From Firmicutes bacterium CAG:882 (GTDB lineage Bacteria > Bacillota > Clostridia > Lachnospirales > Lachnospiraceae), in the NCBI GenBank assembly GCA_000435595.1, contig FR895358.1:1-19511 (forward strand): a stretch of 19,511 bases of DNA, given 5' to 3'. Below, one piece after another: positions 1 to 7,385 of this stretch. Below the pieces are notes generated by a model. It made no database searches. It was not told the origin of the DNA and saw only the letters and a program-made list of their open reading frames with translations. The position numbers and the translations under genes were made by a program. The first letter of the stretch is position 1. The number at the start of each line of letters is the position of its first letter.

Positions 1-30
1 GCCTTTTTATGGTTTAGCGGACAGTAATAA
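1..30 (+). repeat. Left terminal inverted repeat, 30 bp
   Basis: The first 30 bases (beginning GCCTTTTTATGG, containing TTTAGCGGACAG and ending TAATAA) are identical to the reverse complement of the last 30 bases. The match stops abruptly at base 31 (A here, T in the other copy). The length and perfect identity fit transposon or insertion-sequence ends. Whether the repeat extends outward cannot be seen because the window ends here. Confidence 0.9.
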
Positions 31-156
31 ATTAAATACAACCATGTGGGAGACCTGTGATAAGGGTCGTCAGCAAGTCTGCCGTCGTAAGATGCAAAAG
101 ACGCATAAGAGCTTAACATAGCTACGATTGTGAGATATAGTCGTCGGAATGTCATA
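31..156. other. Left subterminal non-coding stretch
   Basis: There are 126 bp between the left inverted repeat and the stop codon of the first gene. The only ORF is a 25-codon ATG frame at 44-121, rich in K, R, Q and C, with no recognisable match and no promoter I can see. No clear hairpin terminator is present. In a transposon this would be the subterminal region, possibly a remnant of a lost transposase gene, but nothing in the sequence proves that. Confidence 0.4.
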
Positions 157-1587
157 TTAGCAAGGGATGTCAAATTCGTATGTTTGTTTGAGATATGTCA
201 CCAGCTTATCAATGTGTTCGTAGCTACTATTTGATGACATATTCTTTATGATTGAACCAAATAAATGAAAGAAGTTTCCATCTTCCACATATATTCCCAA
301 TAGAGCCGAGTCTAAATCTACTAATTGATTGCACCACTCTATTGTCGAGTCCGGATCATCGTTGAAGGGATACCTATCTAAGAATCTAAATGGGCAGATT
401 CCGTCTTTCAAGTCATCAATTATTGACTTAGAGTAGTCAATAGTTCTAACAACTTTCTGTGCCAAATAATCATGTTCAGTCTCGATATGAAATAAGAACG
501 CATTGGCATATTGCATTTCTTCCTCCTCAGTGAAATCAATTGAATATGGTGGAACGGTACTTATGGTTTGTTTAGATGCGATAGAACTATAATCTAAATG
601 CAAAAGGGAATTTAACGGTAAAGAGACAACTCTTCCAGCATTTTCCGTTTGGAAATCAATAATTCTAAACAAATGCCTGTGAGATTTGTCAATGCCATTA
701 CTCGGATAACCATTATTTTGGTCAATGTAATAGAAAAAATGATAAAGACTATCACAAGAAATCTCGACTCCTGGCATGATGTTTTTTGATAAGTATCCAA
801 TTGAGCATATAATACGCTTTTTTAATATTGCGTAAATCCGCTCAAAGAGAGGTGACTTATCCAATATGGAGGAATAGTAACGATTCTGAATATCTTCGCC
901 AGCTATTCCTCTTTTAATGAGCATTTCAACAAATTCAATGATTTCGGAAGATATACCATTGCGATAATTACCATCAAATTTTTCCAAGACGAAGTGCATC
1001 GGCCAAGTATTGATGCCTGGCAGTTCGTTGTATTCTTCAATACATTCGAGTATATATCGTTTTGCTCTTGTGAATGGGTCCTCAAAGTAAGTTATAGGGC
1101 CTATCAGGAGATCTCCATGACTTCCCGGACCACCCATGCAAAAGGACTTTGAAAATGAATCTTGAGTACCTTTTGGCCCCCATTTTGAATATATGGTATT
1201 GGTTGGGTATAATTTGCGAAGACGTCTTATTGCCTTATTATTAGGATATGTGCGATAGCAATAGTTTATCTCAGCAAGTAAGGACTTGTCTTCTTCAGAG
1301 GTAGGTACTCTCCCAAGTGTTTTCAACTGTTCTTCAATTAACAAAGCTCTTGATTCAATACTGGAATGTTTTGTATATGGACCTCTTTTGCCGATTTCTA
1401 AGGGGAAATCCGTCATTAACTGTATTACCAGTGGGTGATTGGTATAATTCTTATAGTAGTATTTAACATTGGCATTTATTGCTCTGTCTTCTGCGATAGA
1501 AGGCACATGGCCAAGACTTTGAAGTTTATCTCTTAAACTTCTGAGTTTTGCTTCAAGTTTTTCCGGGTTTGCCATATAAATTGTCAT
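157..1587 (-). CDS. Uncharacterised protein with two tandem LGxVP repeats (476 aa)
   Basis: I do not recognise the whole protein. Residues 18-62 and 84-128 align without gaps over 45 positions with 14 identities. Each has a leading LG(H/R)VP, a central Y-x-Y-x-x-Y pattern and a terminal (F/Y)P, and each is followed by a short linker containing GP (KRGPYTK and KWGPKG). Repeats with LG-x-x-P-(T/S) near the start recall the small DNA-binding repeats found near homing-endonuclease and helicase-associated domains, so DNA or RNA binding is an inference. The remaining ~340 residues are helical-looking, with no signal peptide, membrane segment or catalytic motif I can name. Translation could start at Met1 or at Met5 (1575). 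A -7 box (TACTTTTG) precedes it at 1618-1625 on the minus strand. It lies 40 bp downstream of the next minus-strand gene and is A+T rich. Confidence 0.8.
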   Translation of the reverse strand: MTIYMANPEKLEAKLRSLRDKLQSLGHVPSIAEDRAINANVKYYYKNYTNHPLVIQLMTDFPLEIGKRGPYTKHSSIESRALLIEEQLKTLGRVPTSEEDKSLLAEINYCYRTYPNNKAIRRLRKLYPTNTIYSKWGPKGTQDSFSKSFCMGGPGSHGDLLIGPITYFEDPFTRAKRYILECIEEYNELPGINTWPMHFVLEKFDGNYRNGISSEIIEFVEMLIKRGIAGEDIQNRYYSSILDKSPLFERIYAILKKRIICSIGYLSKNIMPGVEISCDSLYHFFYYIDQNNGYPSNGIDKSHRHLFRIIDFQTENAGRVVSLPLNSLLHLDYSSIASKQTISTVPPYSIDFTEEEEMQYANAFLFHIETEHDYLAQKVVRTIDYSKSIIDDLKDGICPFRFLDRYPFNDDPDSTIEWCNQLVDLDSALLGIYVEDGNFFHLFGSIIKNMSSNSSYEHIDKLVTYLKQTYEFDIPC

Positions 1588-1617
1588 ATAGGTTTTAATG
1601 AATATACCTAATTATAC

Positions 1618-1625
1618 CAAAAGTA
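1618..1625 (-). promoter_or_regulatory. Candidate -7 box for the 476-aa gene
   Basis: On the minus strand this reads TACTTTTG, a full match to the Bacteroidetes -7 consensus TAnnTTTG. It lies 30 bp before the ATG at 1587 and directly after the stop codon of the upstream gene (1628-1630). No convincing -33 TTTG is seen at the usual spacing, so this gene may be served both by read-through and by its own promoter. Confidence 0.45.
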
Positions 1626-1627
1626 AA

Positions 1628-2962
1628 TCAGAAACAGATGCCACAGTTGTACTCGAAGAGGCAAAGAGGTTCTATCTCAGTCAATTTGACCTTTCCATTT
1701 CGCAGGAATGAGATTTGGAGGTGGTCACGCATCAGACCTTTCCAATCATTCCAATAGGTACAATATACGTCGGCAGTATGCCCGTCGGGAGATATTGCAA
1801 CTTTAGGTAGTAAAAGATCTCCTCTCGACAGTCCGCTTATATCATAGCATTCCAATGGGATGTAGTCATTGAGGGTTGCTTCGTCGAATATATAGTTGCG
1901 CACGATATATCCACCGTGCCAGAATACCGGCATAACCGTCCTCGCATAGTGAAGTAGATAAATCTGCCATGCCGCCTCGCGGGATGATTCGATTCTCAGG
2001 TGTTTGGCTATCTTATAATCAGGGTTATCGTCATTTCCTATGTAGAAATATGATTCATCCCCTATGTCATGAGTCTTTTCAGATGCTACATGAAGTTTTA
2101 ATTCTCTATCCAGCGACAATTTATCCAAAAAAGACAATACGGATTCTGTATTGCCATTTTCAACAACTCTATCCAACAAATCGTGAAATGATTGTCCAAA
2201 CAATGACAGCTCGTTTGTACGAGATTTCAGGACGCTTTTGAACAGAGGCCTTTTGTTTCCATTCGTATTATCCACATATTTTGCGAGTTCTTCCTCCGAC
2301 ATTGCTGCATCTGCTTTTTCCTGTTGTTCACGGGTCATCGTTAAACAGAATTTCTCTTTTCTATCAGGAGAGACCTCGCACACTGTCTGACAATCCGGAC
2401 AGATAGAGGCATTAACCATCAATCCGGTTTTCTTACCCCAGCCCGGGCCATCCTTGAAAATGACGCCGGTTCTCCATTCAAGCTGCTCACTGTCTTTCCC
2501 ACAAATCGGACAGAAATTGTGATTGGGTAACGGTTCTATCTCTTTGGGAACATTTGCATCAATAAAGCCGACATTATAGGGAACTTCATCAATAGAGAAA
2601 CCCACAGCGGAAAAACTCCGGGGAATTAGCAATATTCTTACAATCTTTGAATTTTCAATCCCCAGTATATAAGCCTGTTTGTATTTCTCTGATGTGAAAT
2701 AGACTTCAGGAAGTGAGAACTGAGCCGACCACCTCACTTCACATTCAAACGTGTCTCCGACCCTTTCCTGCCATTCTTTGAAATAATCAAGAACAGTGTC
2801 TATGCCGGATTTACGCTCCCGGTTGAATAGCACTATGTACACGTCCTCTGCAATAATATTCTGTAATTCAGAATATTTTTGCTTGACAAAAAGACTTGCG
2901 AAGGAAATGATGATGTCCTTATAAGGCGAGTCTGGTATATTATGCTGAACGGTTAACTTCAT
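1628..2962 (-). CDS. Uncharacterised protein: NTF2-like N-terminus plus four-cysteine zinc site (444 aa)
   Basis: Residues ~10-120 have the pattern of an NTF2/SnoaL-like alpha-beta cone fold: amphipathic helices, then FECEVRWSAQFS and EVYFTSEKYKQAYIL strands, then KIVRILLIP. A zinc site follows, with CPIC at 151-154 and CPDC at 188-191 plus Cys195. The remaining ~240 residues include WQIYLLHYARTVMPVFWHGG and an aromatic C-terminal part (DVYCTYWNDWKGLM) of unknown role. No signal peptide or membrane helix is evident, so the protein is probably cytoplasmic. The first ATG (2962) is chosen because it follows a perfect -7 box by about 50 bp. It is divergent from the XRE regulator and leads the minus-strand pair. 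I do not assign a function; the fold calls are by eye. Confidence 0.8.
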   Translation of the reverse strand: MKLTVQHNIPDSPYKDIIISFASLFVKQKYSELQNIIAEDVYIVLFNRERKSGIDTVLDYFKEWQERVGDTFECEVRWSAQFSLPEVYFTSEKYKQAYILGIENSKIVRILLIPRSFSAVGFSIDEVPYNVGFIDANVPKEIEPLPNHNFCPICGKDSEQLEWRTGVIFKDGPGWGKKTGLMVNASICPDCQTVCEVSPDRKEKFCLTMTREQQEKADAAMSEEELAKYVDNTNGNKRPLFKSVLKSRTNELSLFGQSFHDLLDRVVENGNTESVLSFLDKLSLDRELKLHVASEKTHDIGDESYFYIGNDDNPDYKIAKHLRIESSREAAWQIYLLHYARTVMPVFWHGGYIVRNYIFDEATLNDYIPLECYDISGLSRGDLLLPKVAISPDGHTADVYCTYWNDWKGLMRDHLQISFLRNGKVKLTEIEPLCLFEYNCGICF

Positions 2963-3014
2963 GGTTGTTTAATATTATCGTTGTCGGTGCCTTACAAGTC
3001 AGGCTCCACAGATG

Positions 3015-3022
3015 CAAAGTTA
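3015..3022 (-). promoter_or_regulatory. Candidate leftward -7 box for the minus-strand pair
   Basis: The minus strand reads TAACTTTG followed by CA, a typical Bacteroidales -7 element (TAnnTTTG). It is 52 bp from the ATG at 2962, giving a predicted leader of about 45 nt. No good -33 TTTG is present at the expected distance. It sits about 55 bp from the oppositely directed -7 box of the regulator operon, so one operator region could control both directions. Confidence 0.55.
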
Positions 3023-3076
3023 GTGATTTTCTTGGATTATTTATGTGATTCGCTATGGCAATTCGGAAAAATTCAG

Positions 3077-3084
3077 TAAATTTG
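3077..3084 (+). promoter_or_regulatory. Candidate rightward -7 box for the regulator genes
   Basis: TAAATTTG is a full match to TAnnTTTG. It lies 23 bp before the ATG at 3108, implying a very short leader of about 17 nt. A GTG at 3045 that would extend the XRE protein lies upstream of this box, which argues for the ATG as the true start. The box is partly covered by a 6+6 bp palindrome (3079-3093). Confidence 0.5.
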
Positions 3085-3093
3085 CGTCAAATT
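3079..3093. promoter_or_regulatory. Possible operator palindrome over the XRE promoter
   Basis: AATTTG-CGT-CAAATT is a perfect 6-bp inverted repeat with a 3-bp spacer. It overlaps the -7 box and the predicted transcription start. That is where a small XRE repressor would bind to shut off its own promoter. It is A+T rich and short, so chance is not excluded. Confidence 0.35.
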
Positions 3094-3107
3094 CAATTTT
3101 AACGACA

Positions 3108-3323
3108 ATGCAAAAAGACTATAATAGGATAAAGATCGTTTTGGTAGAAAAAAAACGGACTAATAAGTGGCTTGCCGAGCAATTAGGCAAGGATCCAGCC
3201 ACGGTGTCAAAATGGTGCACCAATTCAGCCCAACCCGGTGTTGAGACATTGTTTTCTATTGCAGAATGTCTCGAAGTGAGAGTGAAAGATTTGCTGAACG
3301 ATTCTGTTAAAGTCTCAGATTAG
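3108..3323 (+). CDS. XRE (Cro/C1-type) helix-turn-helix regulator, 71 aa
   Basis: This is a compact DNA-binding protein made almost entirely of one HTH_XRE domain. It begins with helix YNRIKIVLVEKK, then the helix-turn-helix NKWLAEQLGKDPATVSKWC, then QPGVETLFSIAECLEVRVKDLL, the usual last helices ending in a DLL motif. The ATG at 3108 is preferred over a GTG at 3045 because the latter lies upstream of the -7 box TAAATTTG. The WYL regulator gene follows after 21 bp, so the two are probably cotranscribed. The likely role is autorepression and control of the downstream cluster. Such single-domain XRE proteins commonly guard restriction-modification or toxin genes, where they act like controller proteins. 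The family call is secure; the targets are inferred. Confidence 0.88.
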   Translation: MQKDYNRIKIVLVEKKRTNKWLAEQLGKDPATVSKWCTNSAQPGVETLFSIAECLEVRVKDLLNDSVKVSD

Positions 3324-3344
3324 CACTGTTTTAATTGATTAGCT

Positions 3345-4370
3345 GTGGCAACCAACAAGAATGCTCGACTACGTTACGAAGCTCTTGACAAGTGTCTGAG
3401 TAACTTTTCACGCAGGTACTATATAGAGGACTTGCAGAAGGCTTGTTGCGACTTCCTAACAAAAGAACTAAGCATAGATACATCGGTCAGCAGACGTCAA
3501 ATTTATGCCGATTTGAAGGAGATGGAGCTATCCCCGTCGATGCAAGCTCCGATAGTGGCTATTCAAGATGGTCAGCGCAAGTATTACCGCTATTCGCAAG
3601 AAGGCTTCTCTATTGTGGATCTGACAGATGACGAGTTACTGGGACTTGAAACCACAGTCAATATGCTTGCTTCATTCCGTGGAATGCCACAGTTTGATTG
3701 GATGACCGACATTATCCGAAAACTTAAAAAGAAATATAAGGTTTCTGAAAACCAGCGAAATATTCTATCATTTGATTCAAATGTCGATTTGCGTGGTATT
3801 GACAGATTCAAAGAACTATTCAATTTCATCATCAACGAGCGGCCAATAAAAATCACATACGAGCCATTCGGCAAACCGGCTTTTGATGCTGAAATCCATC
3901 CATATTATCTGAAACAATATAATAATCGTTGGTTTATACTCGGTTACAACCCCGAATACAAAGACATCTCAGTCTTTGCACTTGATAGAATCAAAAAGGT
4001 GGAATCTCTGAACGTTGATTTTATACAAGACACACTTATTGAAGACCCGTTTGATTATTTCTTCGATGTGATTGGCACAACGATTCCCAATCATGGAGAA
4101 GTTGAAAAGGTTGTCTTGAAATTTTCGCCAAAGCGTTATCAGTACGTTTTGGCAAAACCTATTCATCATACGCAAAAATCGGATGACAACACCCTAACTG
4201 TCACAATTGATGTAATACCCAATAAAGAACTTGAGGCCATTATCCTTGGATTTGGCAAAGATGTGGAAGTGCTTGAGCCTGAGCATTTGCGCAATGAGAT
4301 TGTCGAGATTATGAAAGAGAGTTGTAATAATTATGGACTTTTGAAGAATGACTGCAAAAGTCCGGAGTAA
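3345..4370 (+). CDS. WYL-domain transcriptional regulator (BrxR/CapW-like architecture), 341 aa
   Basis: It has an N-terminal winged helix-turn-helix (residues ~1-90, with VSRRQIYADLKEME as recognition helix and KYYRYSQEGFSI as wing). A WYL domain follows (~150-225, core HPYYLKQYNNRWFILGYN and FALDRIKKV), then a WCX-type C-terminal extension (~235-330). WYL proteins of this layout are dimeric repressors found upstream of phage-defence clusters; BrxR and CapW are the characterised examples, and the ligand is thought to be a nucleic acid or nucleotide signal. Translation starts at a GTG: an in-frame TGA at 3336-3338 excludes upstream starts, and the N-terminus MATNKNARLRYEALDKCL is typical of the family. 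Its last codons overlap an inverted repeat and -7 box (4335-4375) that probably serve the next gene, a natural target for this regulator or the XRE protein. Confidence 0.9.
   Translation: MATNKNARLRYEALDKCLSNFSRRYYIEDLQKACCDFLTKELSIDTSVSRRQIYADLKEMELSPSMQAPIVAIQDGQRKYYRYSQEGFSIVDLTDDELLGLETTVNMLASFRGMPQFDWMTDIIRKLKKKYKVSENQRNILSFDSNVDLRGIDRFKELFNFIINERPIKITYEPFGKPAFDAEIHPYYLKQYNNRWFILGYNPEYKDISVFALDRIKKVESLNVDFIQDTLIEDPFDYFFDVIGTTIPNHGEVEKVVLKFSPKRYQYVLAKPIHHTQKSDDNTLTVTIDVIPNKELEAIILGFGKDVEVLEPEHLRNEIVEIMKESCNNYGLLKNDCKSPE
4335..4363. promoter_or_regulatory. Candidate operator: 9+9 bp inverted repeat
   Basis: GGACTTTTG (4335-4343) and CAAAAGTCC (4355-4363) are perfect reverse complements separated by 11 bp. 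The half-site centres are 20 bp apart, about two helical turns, as expected for a homodimer on one DNA face. It ends 4 bp before a perfect -7 box and covers the -33 region, so occupancy would block the promoter of the methyltransferase-kinase gene. It is not followed by a T-tract right after the stem, which argues against an intrinsic terminator. Confidence 0.5.
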
Positions 4371-4375
4371 TTTTG
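4368..4375 (+). promoter_or_regulatory. Candidate internal -7 box before the methyltransferase-kinase gene
   Basis: TAATTTTG, followed by CA, fully matches TAnnTTTG and overlaps the TAA stop codon of the WYL gene. A TTTG at 4340-4343 could be the -33 element, but the 24-bp spacing is a little long. Predicted transcription would begin near 4382, leaving a leader of about 28 nt before the ATG at 4410. This would let the downstream genes be switched separately from the two regulators. Confidence 0.5.
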
Positions 4376-4409
4376 CAGCATCGAAACAAATCAAAAACTT
4401 TTTAAGCTT

Positions 4410-7373
4410 ATGCTCAACACCAACTCTACTTCCGCCGCCCAGTCGCTCAACATCGCCAACGTTCTTCTCTCTGCCAAATGGCAGAAGGTCGCAGACGCTG
4501 ACCATGGTCACGTCTTTACTCCTGACCATTTTGCGTCGGGTTGGGATTCAATCTATGTCAATCCCTCCGACTTGAAATTTGGATGCGTGTCAAAGGACAT
4601 GAGGAAGTTAGTTGCTCCAACACTTCTGATTACTTCTGAAAAGTCCCAAATGGCGTATGTTCTCGCTTCCGAGGATATGCCCGTGTATATTCAGAGTGAA
4701 TACACGAAAGATATGAATCTCGGATATATTATGGCATTTGCCATATCTCCTGAGGTTTCTCCAGAGTATATGTTCTACGCCTGCAAGTTCAATCTTTGGA
4801 ATAGACTGCTGCTGAATAGAATCGGGGCTGACGATTACTGCCCTTCGTGGAATAGTGTAGGCATCGCCGATTATGATCCTCAACATGGAGAAATAATTAT
4901 AACTCCGGAGGATATAATCCGTAGTCTTGGCGAGATTTCTATTCATTCTATCGCTCAGCAAAAAGAACTTGTCAAGACAGCAAAGGAACAAGAAGCAATT
5001 GTTGAAGATGCTCGTTTCAATGTGTCTGATTTGGTGAGCCGCTATCTGTTCCTTGCTCATCAAGGCGGCATCTTCAATAAGTCCGGGTTAGGACTTCTTG
5101 CAGAAGCTTATCGTATTGCTGCCGGCAATTGGGCTAAGCCTGAAGTGCTGAATATACTCAGCGAATACGAGTACAAGAGAGATGTTCTCTCACAAGAGGA
5201 ACTCGCATATCTTTCCAAGCATATTAACGAGGTGTTTGCGCTGGTAATATCTTCCAATGGCATTACTTTCCATCCCTCTGATGGCTTTGTGCAGCCTCAG
5301 GAAGTCACCGACTTCATGTGCAAGATGGCATCGTTCCCAGAGAACGTTACTGTTTATAACCCATTTGCCGGTGCCGATTCTTACGCCATTGCACTTCCTA
5401 ACCCCGTGGTCGGTGAGGAAATCAATCGTACTACATGGGCACTCGGACAGATTCGATTGTTTGCCAACTTCGCAGAAAAACGTGCGGATATTACACTGGG
5501 AGATTCGTTTGAGTCCATGCAGTCAAACGAAAAGTTCTCGGCAATCATCACCTCCCCGGTCTATCTCATGGATGAGGGACATGAAATATCCGATGTTGTC
5601 AGGATGCTCTATGGCAAACTGGAGGATGGCGGCAAACTGGCATGTATTGTCTCTGCCAACTTCCTATTCCGCAAGGACAACAAAGTTCGTACTGTCCGTG
5701 AGTCCTTGATCAAGGACAAGGCAATAGCATCGATTGTGATGCTCCCATCCAATATCTTCACTGGCTCTTCCATTGCCCAAGCTGCCATTGTGCTGACTAA
5801 GGGAATAGAAAATGAAGAAATCCACTTTGGCGATGCAAGTGGACATACCCGCTTCGCCAAGAGCGTCTATCGCGCTACGACCTTTGATTTGGAAAGCTTC
5901 ATGGATGCTTTCATAGCAGACGTTGAAGATACACAAGAGGGATATGAGCCTTGTGAAGACCAGACCGGCATTGCAGTGTCTTATGAGAAACTCGTTGGCT
6001 CGGATCTCACTCCTTCGCTCTATCTTGCCCCGAAACCTAAAAATGGCGTACCTCTTTCTGACCTTGTCGAAGAAATGCCAGAACTTCGAGGTAAAGATAT
6101 TTCCGCAGAGTATTTCCTTACCGGCTCGTCTCTTCCGGCGGCAATGCACCGTAAACCGTTTGTTCCTGTAAAAGTAGAAGAAGGTAAAGTTTCTACAGCG
6201 AAGAAACACGTGCAAGTGCCGGAGAGCGCAGTGATACTTGCTATCGTCAGCGGCAACATCAGAACTGTCTATACAGAAGGATTCACTGGAAAAATTGCTT
6301 TTCCCGCAGGATTCATAAAAGTGCTGAAACCTATCAATGGAATTAGCGCAAAATACCTTGCCGCCGTATTATCCACAAAGATAGTGGCAGACCAAATCAA
6401 GGCGCAAACCGTTGGCTTGACAATCCCTCGTCTGAACAAACTGAATCTGAGCCAGATTCTCGTCCCTATGCATGACACGGTTGAGGAAAGAGAAAAACTC
6501 ATTGCAGAAGTTCTCTCGTCCGAAATGAGCGACTTAGAGGGCGAACTTCAAGAGACTCTTGATTCGCAGAAACGTGAAGTGCGAAGCACCCGCCATGCCA
6601 TGATTCAGACACTTTCAGCACTATCTTCTAATTGGGAACAGTTGAAGATGTTTGCTGAACTCCATGAGGACGGCATAAAGTTGTCCGATACTATTGGACG
6701 CATCAATCCAATTTCTGTCAAGGATTTGATGGGAAGCATTGGCTATGCCATGTCAACTCTCCAGCGACAGGTTGAATCGCTGCGTTTTGAGAAGCCGGAC
6801 TGGGGTAAAGATACAGAAATCAATCCTTACAAGTTCATCAACGACTACATCGCCACACACTCTTCTCCTTCTGTAAGAATGGTCAACATTGGCAATGACA
6901 ATGTGGCTGATTTCCCTTACTTCGATGATGAAACCGGCGACGCCAAGTATCATCACACCGATGATGCAGAGATTTTTTACGCTCCCGTGAGGCTACTTGA
7001 ACGAATATTTAACAACATCGTAGCCAACGCCAAAGCACATGGCTTTAATGCTGATTCCACGAACAACGAGATACGTTTCGATTGGAAATCAGAGGATGGT
7101 GGAATTGTCATAACGATTGCCAATAATGGACGTCCGTTGAAAGAGGGCGTTTCAGGCGAGGATGTCCTGATGAGTGGTTTTACCACTGCACTGAACGAAA
7201 ATGCTTCTGACGGCACTCTTCATTCTGGACAAGGAGGATTTGAAATAAAATCACTTATGGAGGGACTCGGGGCTGTAGAAGTTATATCACAACCTGATGC
7301 AGAGTTCCCGGTAATTTACAAACTCACCTTCGAGAAGACTAATTTCGAGACTATTGATCTTTTTGAAGACTAA
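4410..7373 (+). CDS. Chimeric specificity / N6-methyltransferase-like / histidine kinase protein, 987 aa
   Basis: This is an unusual multidomain protein, probably cytoplasmic. Residues ~1-200 resemble half of a Type I specificity subunit (SPEYMFYACKFNLWNRLLLN, then IAQQKELVKTAKEQ like the IxxQxxI helix after a target-recognition domain). Residues ~290-470 follow the HsdM-type methyltransferase fold: FVQPQEVTDFM, motif I position NPFAGADSYA (317-326), motif IV position TSPVY (381-385), and DGGKLACIVSANFLF. Residues ~545-715 form a second specificity-like segment ending IPRLNKLNLSQILVP and EEREKLIAEV. A kinase core follows: a phosphotransfer helix with His729 (STRHAMIQTLSALSSNW), N-box RIFNNIVANAKAHGF (864-878), G1 IANNGRPL (903-910) and G2 around SGQGGFEIKSLMEGLG (939-954). 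A receiver protein is encoded 12 bp downstream. I infer a sensor that couples DNA binding or modification status to phosphorylation. Motifs I and IV and the G1 box depart from consensus, so methyltransferase and kinase activity are both uncertain. Confidence 0.8.
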   Translation: MLNTNSTSAAQSLNIANVLLSAKWQKVADADHGHVFTPDHFASGWDSIYVNPSDLKFGCVSKDMRKLVAPTLLITSEKSQMAYVLASEDMPVYIQSEYTKDMNLGYIMAFAISPEVSPEYMFYACKFNLWNRLLLNRIGADDYCPSWNSVGIADYDPQHGEIIITPEDIIRSLGEISIHSIAQQKELVKTAKEQEAIVEDARFNVSDLVSRYLFLAHQGGIFNKSGLGLLAEAYRIAAGNWAKPEVLNILSEYEYKRDVLSQEELAYLSKHINEVFALVISSNGITFHPSDGFVQPQEVTDFMCKMASFPENVTVYNPFAGADSYAIALPNPVVGEEINRTTWALGQIRLFANFAEKRADITLGDSFESMQSNEKFSAIITSPVYLMDEGHEISDVVRMLYGKLEDGGKLACIVSANFLFRKDNKVRTVRESLIKDKAIASIVMLPSNIFTGSSIAQAAIVLTKGIENEEIHFGDASGHTRFAKSVYRATTFDLESFMDAFIADVEDTQEGYEPCEDQTGIAVSYEKLVGSDLTPSLYLAPKPKNGVPLSDLVEEMPELRGKDISAEYFLTGSSLPAAMHRKPFVPVKVEEGKVSTAKKHVQVPESAVILAIVSGNIRTVYTEGFTGKIAFPAGFIKVLKPINGISAKYLAAVLSTKIVADQIKAQTVGLTIPRLNKLNLSQILVPMHDTVEEREKLIAEVLSSEMSDLEGELQETLDSQKREVRSTRHAMIQTLSALSSNWEQLKMFAELHEDGIKLSDTIGRINPISVKDLMGSIGYAMSTLQRQVESLRFEKPDWGKDTEINPYKFINDYIATHSSPSVRMVNIGNDNVADFPYFDDETGDAKYHHTDDAEIFYAPVRLLERIFNNIVANAKAHGFNADSTNNEIRFDWKSEDGGIVITIANNGRPLKEGVSGEDVLMSGFTTALNENASDGTLHSGQGGFEIKSLMEGLGAVEVISQPDAEFPVIYKLTFEKTNFETIDLFED

Positions 7374-7385
7374 ACGAATTAGACT

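Noticed and set aside
44..121. A 25-codon ATG ORF next to the left terminal repeat, considered as a transposase remnant or small protein
   Set aside because: It is too short to judge, has no recognisable match or ribosome-binding or promoter signal, and its composition fits chance.
3045..3107. GTG start at 3045 extending the XRE protein by 21 residues
   Set aside because: It lies upstream of the -7 box TAAATTTG, and the extra residues are not part of the helix-turn-helix family.
4335..4380. The 9+9 bp inverted repeat as an intrinsic terminator of the regulator operon
   Set aside because: It lies inside the coding sequence, has an 11-bp loop and only 4 G+C pairs per stem, and is not followed directly by a T-run; the adjacent -7 box fits an operator better.
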